64,000 nt of DNA from Sphingopyxis sp. H050 (lineage in GTDB: Bacteria; Pseudomonadota; Alphaproteobacteria; Sphingomonadales; Sphingomonadaceae), in NCBI RefSeq assembly GCF_001468265.1, contig NZ_LNRZ01000001.1:620001-684000 (forward strand), read 5' to 3'. Position numbers and translations under genes: made by a program. Shown here one piece after another: positions 54,675-62,448 of this stretch (position 1 is its first letter; every line of letters begins with the position of its first letter). The notes below the pieces were generated by a model, which saw nothing but the letters and a program-made list of their open reading frames with translations, was not told the DNA's origin and ran no database searches.

Positions 54675-55133
54675 TCAGAACGCCAGGCCGATGCCGGCGG
54701 CGACGGTGTCGAAGTCGCCGAAGTTGCCGATGAACTGGTGGCGATATTCCACCTTGCCATAGACGTTCTTGCCGAACTTGTGCTGGTAACCGGCGCCGAT
54801 GTACGGATCGTCGATGTCGCTGAAGGTATAACCGCCGGTCACATAGGCCTTGCCGGCGGTGCCGACCTTGGCGCCCACGCGGCCACCGGCCGAGAACTGG
54901 ACGTCTGCGCCGTCCTGCAGGACCTTGTCGCCAGCGACTTCCGCACCGGCGAACGCCGTGCTGCCGAGGTCGAAGTCATAACCGGCCGCGAGACCCGCGG
55001 TGGCTTCGTCGACGCCATTGCCCCAGATATAGCCGCCGCGCAATTCGACGCGGGCCTCACCGCCGTCCTGGGCGAGCGCGGGGGTGGCAACGACGGCCGA
55101 GAGGAGAGCGGCTGCAACTGCGAACTTCTTCAT
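54675..55133 (-). CDS. Outer-membrane beta-barrel protein (OmpA/opacity-like)
   Basis: A 152-residue protein with a signal peptide ([22 protein letters not shown]) and a small eight-strand barrel. Alternating strands such as '[12 protein letters not shown]', '[10 protein letters not shown]', '[13 protein letters not shown]', '[11 protein letters not shown]' and '[11 protein letters not shown]' end in a C-terminal Phe (GIGLAF), the assembly signal for the BAM complex. It is monocistronic, with a strong terminator downstream. Its promoter should lie in the A/T-richer 196-bp gap that precedes it. Confidence 0.88.
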   Translation of the reverse strand: MKKFAVAAALLSAVVATPALAQDGGEARVELRGGYIWGNGVDEATAGLAAGYDFDLGSTAFAGAEVAGDKVLQDGADVQFSAGGRVGAKVGTAGKAYVTGGYTFSDIDDPYIGAGYQHKFGKNVYGKVEYRHQFIGNFGDFDTVAAGIGLAF

Positions 55134-55329
55134 TGTCTTTTCCTTTTTCTTCCATTCGAACCACGCCCTTTGGGTCGCGGCCCAGCGCTCAAATCGGTGT
55201 TCGTACCTGTCGCTTCAATGAATGCATCGTTCAGACAATGACAATTTTATTACCTGTGTTATTTCGGCAACACGCATAGCTATGCAATCGCCGCCGAAAG
55301 CGTCGAGAGCCCCTTGAACTGTCGGCTAA

Positions 55330-56580
55330 TCAGCCTAGCGCCGCCTGCTTCTCTTCGGCGATGCGGTCGAGTTCGGCGCGGGTCGGCTTGGTCGCCGCGC
55401 TCTTCAGCTGTCCGCACGCCGCCATGATGTCACGCCCGCGGGGGGTGCGAACGGGGGCCGAGATGCCGGCCTTGAAGATCAGGCTGCTGAACGCCTTGAC
55501 CCGCTCGGGGGTCGAGCATTCATAGGGCGCGCCGGGCCAGGGGTTGAACGGGATCAGGTTCACCTTCGCCGGCAGCTTATACTGCTTGATCAGCCGGACG
55601 AGCTCGCGCGCATCCTCATCGCTGTCATTCTTGTCCTTCAGCATCACATATTCGAAGGTGATGCGCCGGGCATTGTTGGCGCCCGGATAGTCGGCGCATG
55701 CCTGCAGCAGCTCCTCGATGCCATATTTGCGATTGAGCGGCACGATCTCGTCGCGGATTTCCTTGTTCACCGCGTGCAGCGACACCGCGAGATTGACCCC
55801 GATCTCCTCGCCCGCGCGCGCCATCATGGGCACGACGCCGCTCGTCGACAGCGTGATCCGCCGTTTCGACAGCGCGAGGCCTTCGCCGTCCATAACGATC
55901 TTCAGCGCGCCCTTGACCTCGTCGAAATTATACAGCGGCTCGCCCATGCCCATCATCACGATGTTGGTCAGCATCCGGCCGTCGTCGGTGTAGTGGCCCG
56001 CCGCGTCGTCATCGGCGTCCTCATCCTCAGGATCGGCGCCGAAACCGGCCATCGTGCCCTTCGGCCACTCGCCCAGCGCATCGCGCGCCAGCAGCACCTG
56101 TCCGACGATCTCGCCCGCGGCGAGGTTGCGGACGAGGCGCATCGTGCCCGTATGGCAAAAACGGCAGTTCAGCGTACAGCCGACCTGGCTCGACACGCAG
56201 AGCGTTCCCCGATCGGCATCGGGGATGAAGACCATCTCATATTCCTGGCCGTCGGCGGCGGCGAGCAGCCATTTGCGCGTGCCGTCGTTCGACACCTGCG
56301 CCTCGCGCACGGTCGGGCGGCCGATGATGAAACGATCGGTGAGCCAGGGACGCATCGTCTTGGCGATGTCGGTCATCGCCTCGAAATCGGTGACGCCGCG
56401 GTGATAGATCCAGTGCCAGATCTGCTTCGCGCGCAGCTTCGCGCCCTTGGCGTCGAGGCCCGCCTCGACCAGCACCGCGCCGATCGCGTCGCGGGTCAGC
56501 CCGACAAGGTCGATGCGGTTGCCGCCGCGCAGCGGAACGGTGCCCGTCGTGACGGGGTCGATATGGCCGGGAATCTGCAT
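55330..56580 (-). CDS. rlmN: 23S rRNA (adenine-2503-C2)-methyltransferase RlmN
   Basis: Radical-SAM dual RNA methyltransferase (416 aa). The cluster motif is Cys135-x3-Cys139-x2-Cys142 ('[11 protein letters not shown]'), and the methyl-carrying Cys would be in '[12 protein letters not shown]' near the C-terminus. Other signatures are '[12 protein letters not shown]' and 'LAVSLHAVN'. An acidic insert of about 20 residues ('[12 protein letters not shown]') follows the cluster domain. The ATG at 56580 gives MQIPGHIDP; the frame upstream starts only from a TTG. It acts on A2503 of 23S rRNA and on tRNA A37. Confidence 0.95.
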   Translation of the reverse strand: MQIPGHIDPVTTGTVPLRGGNRIDLVGLTRDAIGAVLVEAGLDAKGAKLRAKQIWHWIYHRGVTDFEAMTDIAKTMRPWLTDRFIIGRPTVREAQVSNDGTRKWLLAAADGQEYEMVFIPDADRGTLCVSSQVGCTLNCRFCHTGTMRLVRNLAAGEIVGQVLLARDALGEWPKGTMAGFGADPEDEDADDDAAGHYTDDGRMLTNIVMMGMGEPLYNFDEVKGALKIVMDGEGLALSKRRITLSTSGVVPMMARAGEEIGVNLAVSLHAVNKEIRDEIVPLNRKYGIEELLQACADYPGANNARRITFEYVMLKDKNDSDEDARELVRLIKQYKLPAKVNLIPFNPWPGAPYECSTPERVKAFSSLIFKAGISAPVRTPRGRDIMAACGQLKSAATKPTRAELDRIAEEKQAALG

Positions 56581-56633
56581 GATGCGCGGCCATATAGGGG
56601 GGAAGGCGGAAAAGCGCAATTGGGCCGCGAAAA

Positions 56634-56743
56634 CCCCTCCCGCTTGCGGGAGGGGCAGCGAGACTTGCGGGCTTGCACGCTAGTCGCAGCGGGGAGGGGG
56701 GGATGCCACAAGCCCTCGACCGACGCCTCCCGCAAGCGGGAGG
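56634..56743. repeat. Pair of CCCTCCCGC-type palindromes
   Basis: CCCCTCCCGCTTGCGGGAGGGG-type stem at 56634-56655 and a second copy, CCTCCCGCAAGCGGGAGG, at 56726-56743. Between them is further G/C-rich sequence with partial repeats. It fills most of the gap between rlmN and the SDR gene, whose stop is at 56750. It is probably a dispersed repeat pair. Confidence 0.75.
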
Positions 56744-56749
56744 GGAGGA

Positions 56750-57493
56750 TCAAAGCGACGCCAGCATCGCCAGAACCTGCGGCACGCTGCCATTCGCCTC
56801 GGCATTGCGCAGCGGCAGCACATTCTGGACCAGGATTTCCGCCGGTGTCGGCTGCTGCGCAAACAGCGTCATCACCTCGTCGGCATAATCGTCGAGCGGC
56901 ATATAGCCCTCGCGCGTCGATTGTCCGGGCGTCAGGTCGGTGCGCACCGCGGGCGGCGCCAGCTCGATCACCTCGACCTTACCCTCCAATTGCACGCGGA
57001 GCGCGACCGAATAGCTGTGCATCGCGGCCTTGCTTGCCGAATAGGTCGGCGCCTTGGGGAGCGGCACGAAGGCCAGGCCCGACGTCACATTGACGATCGC
57101 GCTGTCCGCCTGCTTCGCCAGATGGTCGATCAGCGCGTCGGTCAGCCGGATCGGGCCGAGGATGTTGGTGACGATCATATCATCCGCCGTGGAAAGATCG
57201 CGCGCCGCGGTCGCGTCTTCATAGCCCATGATGCCGGCATTGTTGACGAGGACGTTGAGCTCGGGGAACTGCGCCACGATGTCGGCGGCGAAGGCGGCGA
57301 TCGCGGCGGCGTCGGTCACGTCGAGCGCATGCGCGTGCATGTTGTCGCGTCCCGCAACCGCGCTTTCCAGCTTCGCGGCGTTTCGCCCGGTGACGATCAC
57401 GGTGTTGCCGGCGTCGTGCCAGCGCTGCGCGAGGGCGAGCCCGATGCCCGAGCCGCCGCCGGAGACGAGGATGGTGTTGCCTGAGGTCTTCAT
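56750..57493 (-). CDS. Short-chain dehydrogenase/reductase (DltE-like)
   Basis: A 247-residue classical SDR. The cofactor motif is 'LVSGGGSGIGLALAQRWHDAG' (TGxxxGxG variant with Ser), then 'NVLVNNAGIMG', the catalytic Ser in 'IVNVTSGLAFVP' and Tyr/Lys in 'YSASKAAMHSY'. The sequence resembles the DltE subgroup of oxidoreductases. The ATG at 57493 has GGAGAAAAG upstream. It is divergent from an HxlR regulator, which probably controls it. Confidence 0.88.
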   Translation of the reverse strand: MKTSGNTILVSGGGSGIGLALAQRWHDAGNTVIVTGRNAAKLESAVAGRDNMHAHALDVTDAAAIAAFAADIVAQFPELNVLVNNAGIMGYEDATAARDLSTADDMIVTNILGPIRLTDALIDHLAKQADSAIVNVTSGLAFVPLPKAPTYSASKAAMHSYSVALRVQLEGKVEVIELAPPAVRTDLTPGQSTREGYMPLDDYADEVMTLFAQQPTPAEILVQNVLPLRNAEANGSVPQVLAMLASL

Positions 57494-57570
57494 GATCTTT
57501 TCTCCACAAAGAATGTTCGGGGGTGGTGAGAAGGCCTGAATATCCCTATACTCTCCAAAAGAAAGAAGGC

Positions 57571-57596
57571 ACCCGAAAGTGCTATAGTTACCCGAA
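57571..57596 (+). promoter_or_regulatory. Direct ACCCGAA repeats in the SDR/HxlR intergenic region
   Basis: ACCCGAA at 57571-57577 and again at 57590-57596, 19 bp apart (about two helical turns). CTATAGT lies between them and may be a -10 box for the HxlR gene. They are candidate sites for the HxlR protein, which commonly regulates a divergent oxidoreductase. Confidence 0.4.
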
Positions 57597-57618
57597 TGAG
57601 AGATTTGGATTTTCCGCC

Positions 57619-58011
57619 ATGACCGCACCCGAAAAAAATGCACATCACCCGCTCGAGAGCGTCGATCCGCGCGTCGAAGCGCTGGTGACCGAGCTGATCG
57701 GGCGAGTCGCCGACAAATGGACCTTGCTGATTCTGGAGGAACTCGAGGATCATGGCACGTGCCGATTCACCGAGCTGTCGCGGCTCGTCCCCGGCATCAG
57801 TCAGAAGATGCTCACACAGACGCTGCGCGCTATGGAGCGCGACGGCTTGGTCCGCCGCACCGTCTATCCGGTGATCCCGCCCAAGGTCGAATATGATCTG
57901 ACCGACCTCGGCCGCAGTCTCGGCGAGGCCTTCTGCGGGGTATGGCACTGGGCGGGAGAAAATCTCGGCCGCGTCGAATCCGCGCGCAAGTCGTTCGACG
58001 ATCGCGGCTGA
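57619..58011 (+). CDS. HxlR-family transcriptional regulator
   Basis: A 130-residue winged-helix protein of the HxlR type: 'VADKWTLLILEELEDHGTCRFTELSRLVPGISQKMLTQTLRAMERDGLVRRTVYPVIPPKVEYDLTDLGRSL' is nearly the whole signature. The Cys in 'DHGTCRF' might sense electrophiles or aldehydes, as in some relatives. The ATG at 57619 starts MTAPEKNAHHPLESVDPRVEAL; the longer upstream frame is not family-like. It is divergent from the SDR gene. Confidence 0.92.
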   Translation: MTAPEKNAHHPLESVDPRVEALVTELIGRVADKWTLLILEELEDHGTCRFTELSRLVPGISQKMLTQTLRAMERDGLVRRTVYPVIPPKVEYDLTDLGRSLGEAFCGVWHWAGENLGRVESARKSFDDRG

Positions 58012-58094
58012 CGACAGAAAATCAGGGCCGCGATCCAGTGGATACCGCGGCCCTGACAGGTGTCGGCGAGTGCCTGCCGATAGTGGTCGAGGCC

Positions 58095-58418
58095 TTATTT
58101 CCGGATCGAGGCGACACGCACCGGTTCGCCGCGCGAGGCGCCTGCGATCACCTGATCGGCCTTGGCCGACGCGGCTTGCAAGGTATCGCGGCGGCATTGG
58201 CGAATGTCGTTCTTGCCCGCGACATCGAATTCGGACGTCGTGCCGCACACGGCGACGACGGCGCGCCATACGCGGTGCTGCAACGTCTTGGCGCCGCCCG
58301 GGGTGGCGAGGTCGAGGTCCTGATGTTCCACGACCACCGTCTGGGTAATGGGTTCGGCGAGGACGGGCTGGACCAGCGAGGTCGCGGCCAGCGCGGCGAG
58401 GATCAGAGTCTTTGTCAT
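58095..58418 (-). CDS. UrcA family protein
   Basis: A 107-residue secreted protein with a signal peptide (MTKTLILAALAATSLVQPVLA) and the UrcA pattern: 'VVEHQDLDLATPGGAKTLQHRVWRAVVAVCG' plus 'QCRRDTLQAASAKADQVIA'. Two Cys probably form a disulfide. UrcA proteins are common in Caulobacterales and Sphingomonadales and have no known function. The ATG at 58418 has GGAGAATC upstream. It is divergent from the LysR gene. Confidence 0.88.
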   Translation of the reverse strand: MTKTLILAALAATSLVQPVLAEPITQTVVVEHQDLDLATPGGAKTLQHRVWRAVVAVCGTTSEFDVAGKNDIRQCRRDTLQAASAKADQVIAGASRGEPVRVASIRK

Positions 58419-58518
58419 CTTGATTCTCCATCGGCCGGCTGAAGGAGGGGAGGAAGCCGGTGGAGAACCAGATAATCCATCGTTCCGCGTGATTGGAGCA
58501 ACGATGTTGCGCGACCAT

Positions 58519-58532
58519 TCTGCAAAATTGCA
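58519..58532. promoter_or_regulatory. CTGCAAA/TTTGCAG-type palindrome in the UrcA/LysR intergenic region
   Basis: CTGCAAAATTGCAG is a near-perfect 14-bp palindrome about 40 bp before the LysR ATG. LysR-type regulators typically bind dyads near their own divergent promoter, so this is a candidate autoregulatory site. Confidence 0.5.
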
Positions 58533-58568
58533 GAATGAGGCGCGGGCGATTATGTCGCACAAGGCATC

Positions 58569-59450
58569 ATGTACGATTGGAACGACCTCAAGGCCTTTCT
58601 GGCGGTTGCCGAGACCGGAAGCACGCTGTCGGCGGCGCAGACGCTGCGTGTCAGCCAGACGACGGTCGCGCGGCGCATCGCGGCGCTGGAGGCTGCGACC
58701 GGCCTCAACCTCTTCGAGCGGCGGCAGGCGGGCTATGCTCTGACCCCGGTGGGCGAGGCGATGCTCGCGCGCGCCGCCGACGTCCGCGACGCCGCCGAAC
58801 GCTTCGGCGAGGCGGCGGGCGCTAGCTCGCGCGACGCGGGCGGCACGGTCAGCCTGACGGTGATGGAAATCTTTGCGGTCACGATTTTGCCGCCGATCCT
58901 GCGCGACCTCCGCGCCGCGCACCCCGAAATCCATCTGCATCTCGACACCTCGGACGAGCCGCGCGACCTGGCGTCGGGCGCCGCCGACATCGCGATCCGC
59001 AGCAGCAAGCAGCCGACGGGCGCCGGCCTCGTCGGGCGCCGCATCGCCGACAATCCGTGGACTGTGTATTGCAGCCGCGACTATGCCGACCGCCACGGCA
59101 TCCCGCACACACGCGACGAACTGGCGGCGCATCCCTTCATCGGCGGTGGAGGCTATGTCTGGGAGCCCTATCAGGCGTGGCTGCGCCATCACCGGCTCGA
59201 GGATTCGGTGGTGATCCGGTACGACACCAGCACTGGGCTGCTCGCGGGAGTGCGCTCGGGCATGGGGCTCACCATCCTGCCCGCCTTTCTCGCCGACCGC
59301 GAACCCAATCTCGTCCGCTGCATCCCCACGATGAGCGACGACAGGACGGGGCTCTGGCTGCTCACGCACGAGCGGCTACGCCATGTGCCACGCGTCCGGC
59401 TGGTGCTCGATTTCCTCGCGGCCGAACTGACGAAGCTGGGGCGGGAGTAG
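58569..59450 (+). CDS. LysR-family transcriptional regulator
   Basis: A 293-residue LTTR. The N-terminal HTH is 'FLAVAETGSTLSAAQTLRVSQTTVARRIAALEAATGLNLFERR', and the periplasmic-binding-like effector domain covers about 90-290. The typical end 'GMGLTILPAFLADREPNLVRC' is present. The gap to the divergent UrcA gene (58419-58568) contains CTGCAAAATTGCAG at 58519-58532, a perfect palindrome close to the LTTR T-N11-A box. The target gene and inducer are unknown. Confidence 0.92.
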   Translation: MYDWNDLKAFLAVAETGSTLSAAQTLRVSQTTVARRIAALEAATGLNLFERRQAGYALTPVGEAMLARAADVRDAAERFGEAAGASSRDAGGTVSLTVMEIFAVTILPPILRDLRAAHPEIHLHLDTSDEPRDLASGAADIAIRSSKQPTGAGLVGRRIADNPWTVYCSRDYADRHGIPHTRDELAAHPFIGGGGYVWEPYQAWLRHHRLEDSVVIRYDTSTGLLAGVRSGMGLTILPAFLADREPNLVRCIPTMSDDRTGLWLLTHERLRHVPRVRLVLDFLAAELTKLGRE

Positions 59451-59507
59451 GCGAGACACGATGTGCGATGTGACGGCTGCTGACGACCGGTTGCGGCCTA
59501 CTTAACC

Positions 59508-59589
59508 CCGTTCGCATCGAGCGAAGTCGAGATGCCCCTCGGCGTGGCGCAAGGTCGATGGGTGTCTCGACTGCGCTCGACACGAACGG
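59508..59589. repeat. 80-bp palindromic element, copy 5
   Basis: Left arm 59508-59533 (CCGTTCGCATCGAGCGAAG) and right arm 59564-59589 pair with a few mismatches. This copy is intergenic and opens an array of three different palindrome families. Confidence 0.9.
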
Positions 59590-59635
59590 AAAAGAGAGGT
59601 GACCGGTTTCGACCGGTTGCCGCCGTCTCTTTTAT

Positions 59636-59708
59636 CGTCATCCCGGACTTGATCCGGGATCCATAGCCGCGCCGTCGTAATGGATCCCGGATCAAGTCCG
59701 GGATGACG
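59636..59708. repeat. Palindromic element with CGTCATCCCGGACTTGATCC arms
   Basis: Perfect 28-nt arms 59636-59663 and 59681-59708 around a 17-nt loop. Each arm contains its own inner palindrome TCCCGGACTTGATCCGGGA. It is a different family from its two neighbours, and no other copy occurs in the window. Confidence 0.88.
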
Positions 59709-59732
59709 ACGGTAGGAAGCGATCGAAATAAG

Positions 59733-59826
59733 CCGTCGCCCCCGCGCAGGCGGGGGCCGCAGTCGGTCTAACTCTGGCGGCCCAGGAACAGGCCGCCAGC
59801 GGCCCCCGCCTGCGCGGGGGCGACGG
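59733..59826. repeat. Palindromic element with CCGTCGCCCCCGCGCAGG arms
   Basis: Perfect 28-nt arms 59733-59760 and 59799-59826, with a nested CTGGCGGCC/GGCCGCCAG stem (59774-59782 and 59791-59799) inside. It is the same family as 13893-13972, where the arm core is CGAAG instead of CGCAG. Confidence 0.88.
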
Positions 59827-60042
59827 TTGGGTGGAACGGCAGCTAACCACCCCAAACCCGACATTCGCCGCGCAAAATAACGCTGTCCTACAATATCTCG
59901 CCGATCTAGCCTCGCTGACCATGACGTGCGACATCATTTTCCTCCCGACCATGACCGGTGCGTCGTCACGCCCCCCCGGCGCGCGACGAAGGTCTATTTG
60001 CGAGTGAAGTTACGCAGAAATCCGCCCTTTCCCGAAACGGCC
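59827..60042. other. Non-coding remainder of the 59451-60042 gap
   Basis: Together with the three palindromes this makes the longest gene-free stretch in the window (592 bp). In 59827-60042 I see no conserved open frame, tRNA or clear promoter. Short frames there run through the repeats and lack family features. Confidence 0.5.
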
Positions 60043-60540
60043 TCAGCGAATGCTCGCACACCCCAGGGCGGCCGCATCGATCGCCGTCGCGGCGCCGCGC
60101 AGCCGGTAGGTGTCGGCGATCGTCCGGCCGCTGTCGGTGCTGCTCTCGACGCTCATGCTCGGCGCCGACCGCATCGCGGCGATGATCGCGGCGTCCATCC
60201 GGGCATCGCTCGCCCAGCCGTGGAGGCCGTTGCCCGTTAGCACGAAACGCCGGCTGCCGATGGTCAAGCGCAGGTCGCGCCCCGGCGCGCGCGCCTTCGA
60301 CAGGCGGACATAGAATTGACCGCGAATGCGCGATTTCGGCCAATAGCCGACGCTGGCATAGGCCTTGACCTGAGGCGTCCCCACCGTCGCGGCGGGGGCG
60401 GCGAGGGCGTAACAACGCGGCGTCGCCGGCTCGCGAAAGGCGCCCCAGCCGTCGAAAATGCCGAGTGCGGTGCGCGGGGCGGCCAGGGCCGTGACGGGAA
60501 GCGCCGCCGCAATCAGGAAAAGGAAGGCCGTCCGCCGCAT
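60043..60540 (-). CDS. Secreted protein, invasion-associated-locus-B-like
   Basis: A 165-residue protein with a signal peptide (MRRTAFLFLIAAALPVTALA). The mature part opens 'LGIFDGWGAFREPATPRCYALAAP' and ends 'LGCASIR', with two Cys at its ends, and a beta-rich middle. The layout of a short Trp/Cys-containing N-terminus and periplasmic beta domain resembles the IalB family, but similarity is faint and the function is unknown. The ATG at 60540 is chosen because the signal peptide starts there. It is divergent from dnaN. Confidence 0.65.
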   Translation of the reverse strand: MRRTAFLFLIAAALPVTALAAPRTALGIFDGWGAFREPATPRCYALAAPAATVGTPQVKAYASVGYWPKSRIRGQFYVRLSKARAPGRDLRLTIGSRRFVLTGNGLHGWASDARMDAAIIAAMRSAPSMSVESSTDSGRTIADTYRLRGAATAIDAAALGCASIR

Positions 60541-60706
60541 TGCGCCCCGTTTGCCCGAATGGAATTGCTTTGCAAGCATGGCTTGCACGGCGCGTGGCGC
60601 ACGTTAAGGAAGGTGGACATTTTCGGGGGACGGGATTCGGGGCGAAATGCCCGCTCCGCCGAGCTCTCAGGGACTTTTCCCCGCACTACAGGGATGGCGA
60701 ATTAGA

Positions 60707-61822
60707 ATGAAAGCGACGATCGAACGCGCAGTGCTTCTCAAAAGCCTCGGCCACGTCCAGTCCGTGGTCGAGCGGCGAAACACCATTCCGATCCTTTCGA
60801 ACGTTCTGATCGAGGCCGATAGCAGCGGCCAGCTGAAGCTGATGGCGACCGATCTCGACCTGCAGGTTGTCGAAACGATCGCCGCCAAGGTCGAGACCCC
60901 CGGCACAACCACCGTGTCGGCGCACACGCTCTTCGAAATTGCCCGCAAGCTGCCCGAAGGATCGGAGGTCAGCCTGGCTGCCGCGGAGGGCAAGATGCAG
61001 GTCAAGGCCGGCCGCTCGAACTTCAACCTGCCGACGCTGCCGCGCGACGACTTCCCGGTGATTGCCGAGGGCGACCTGCCGACCAGTTTCGAGCTGCCCG
61101 TCGCCGAGCTCATCCAGATCATCGACAAAACGCGTTTCGCGATTTCGACCGAGGAAACGCGCTATTATCTCAACGGCATCTTTTTCCATGTTGCCGAGGA
61201 TGCGACGGGTCCGGTGCTGAAGGCCGCGGCGACCGACGGCCACCGCCTCGCGCGCTACACGGTGACGCGTCCCGACGGCGCCTCGTCGATGCCCGACGTC
61301 ATCGTTCCGCGCAAATGCGTCGGCGAAATCCGCAAGCTGCTCGACGAGGCGGAGGGCAATGTCGAGATCAGCCTGTCGGCGTCGAAGATCCGCTTCCAGC
61401 TCGGCAACGCCGTGCTGACGTCGAAGCTGATCGACGGGACCTTCCCCGACTACAGCCGGGTCATCCCGACCGCGAACGACAAGCTGCTCAAGGTCGATCC
61501 GAAGAGCCTGTATCAGGGCGTCGACCGCGTCTCGACCATCGCCAGCGAAAAGACGCGCGCGGTCAAGGTCGGCATCGACAAGGATCGCATCACCCTGTCG
61601 GTGACCAGCCCCGAGAACGGCACCGCAGCCGAAGAGGTCGCCGCGGCTTACGACAGCGACGCGATCGAGATCGGCTTCAACGCCCGCTATCTCAGCGACA
61701 TTCTGGGCCAGGTGGACGGCGATACGGTCGAACTCCACCTCGCCGACGCCAATGCGCCGACCTTGATCCGTGAGAGCGAGAAAAGCCCGGCGCTGTACGT
61801 CCTGATGCCGATGCGCGTCTGA
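60707..61822 (+). CDS. dnaN: DNA polymerase III beta subunit (sliding clamp)
   Basis: Ring-shaped processivity clamp (371 aa, three repeated domains). Characteristic stretches are 'MKATIERAVLLKSLGHVQSVVERRNTIPILSNVLIEA', 'DKTRFAISTEETRYYLNGIFFH', 'AATDGHRLARY', 'VIVPRKCVGEIRKLL', 'KLIDGTFPDYSRVIP' and the C-terminal 'ALYVLMPMRV', which forms the partner-binding cleft. The ATG at 60707 is the family start. dnaA is not adjacent and I see no origin-like DnaA-box cluster, so this is an unlinked dnaN. Confidence 0.97.
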   Translation: MKATIERAVLLKSLGHVQSVVERRNTIPILSNVLIEADSSGQLKLMATDLDLQVVETIAAKVETPGTTTVSAHTLFEIARKLPEGSEVSLAAAEGKMQVKAGRSNFNLPTLPRDDFPVIAEGDLPTSFELPVAELIQIIDKTRFAISTEETRYYLNGIFFHVAEDATGPVLKAAATDGHRLARYTVTRPDGASSMPDVIVPRKCVGEIRKLLDEAEGNVEISLSASKIRFQLGNAVLTSKLIDGTFPDYSRVIPTANDKLLKVDPKSLYQGVDRVSTIASEKTRAVKVGIDKDRITLSVTSPENGTAAEEVAAAYDSDAIEIGFNARYLSDILGQVDGDTVELHLADANAPTLIRESEKSPALYVLMPMRV

Positions 61823-62295
61823 TGGTGCGGCGGGCGCTGATCCTGTCGGCGGTCCTGCTGACCGTGGGTTTTGCCGGCACAGCGCAGGGACAGGCGATAA
61901 GCGCCCAGGATCGCGCCGATGCCCGCTGTTTCCTCGCGATGCACATGCTGAGGGCGAAAGCGACGGAGGCGGGGACCGAGCTTTCGGCGGCCGACAACGC
62001 CAGGATCGACGCTATCGCGATCTATTTCGTGGGCAAGGTTCGCGGACGTCATCCTGTTTCGACATCGATTGCCGCGATGCTCCCTGTCGAGACGGTCAAG
62101 GACGTTGCCGCCAACGCTGCGAAAGAGGCGGGTCCCTGCATCGCCGAAAGCAAGCAATATGCGACGGACCTCGGTGTCGCGGTTCCGATCATCCAAGAAG
62201 CGTCGCGACAGCTGAACGCAGAGGCTGCCGCGCTGGATGCCGAGAACGAAAAGCTGGAGGCCGAGATCGCGCGGCGGAAAGCCGCTGGCAACTAG
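61822..62295 (+). CDS. Secreted coiled-coil protein of unknown function
   Basis: A 157-residue protein starting at ATG 61822, overlapping the dnaN stop (TGATG). The signal peptide (MVRRALILSAVLLTVGFAGTAQG) is followed by a helical domain with two Cys ('ARCFLAMHML' and 'AGPCIAESKQYA') and a C-terminal coiled coil (RQLNAEAAALDAENEKLEAE). No family is recognised. Coupling to dnaN is positional and gives no functional clue. Confidence 0.72.
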   Translation: MVRRALILSAVLLTVGFAGTAQGQAISAQDRADARCFLAMHMLRAKATEAGTELSAADNARIDAIAIYFVGKVRGRHPVSTSIAAMLPVETVKDVAANAAKEAGPCIAESKQYATDLGVAVPIIQEASRQLNAEAAALDAENEKLEAEIARRKAAGN

Positions 62296-62448
62296 GAGCC
62301 GAGCCGCAGCGGCGCCTTCTGCCTTTTAGGTTCGGCCCGCCCCGAAATTTGCGCAGATAGCGCTCCGGCGACGTGAGGAGCGCGACGCCGCGGACAGAAA
62401 TGGTGCCTCAATTGGCCCGTGCAAAAGCCAAGCGCTCCATGCGCCCTG

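Noticed and set aside
59508-59826. CRISPR array
   Set aside because: The repeats are three different long palindromes, not regularly spaced identical short repeats, and no cas genes are present.
60541-60706. Replication origin next to dnaN
   Set aside because: No DnaA-box cluster or A/T-rich unwinding region is visible and dnaA is not adjacent.
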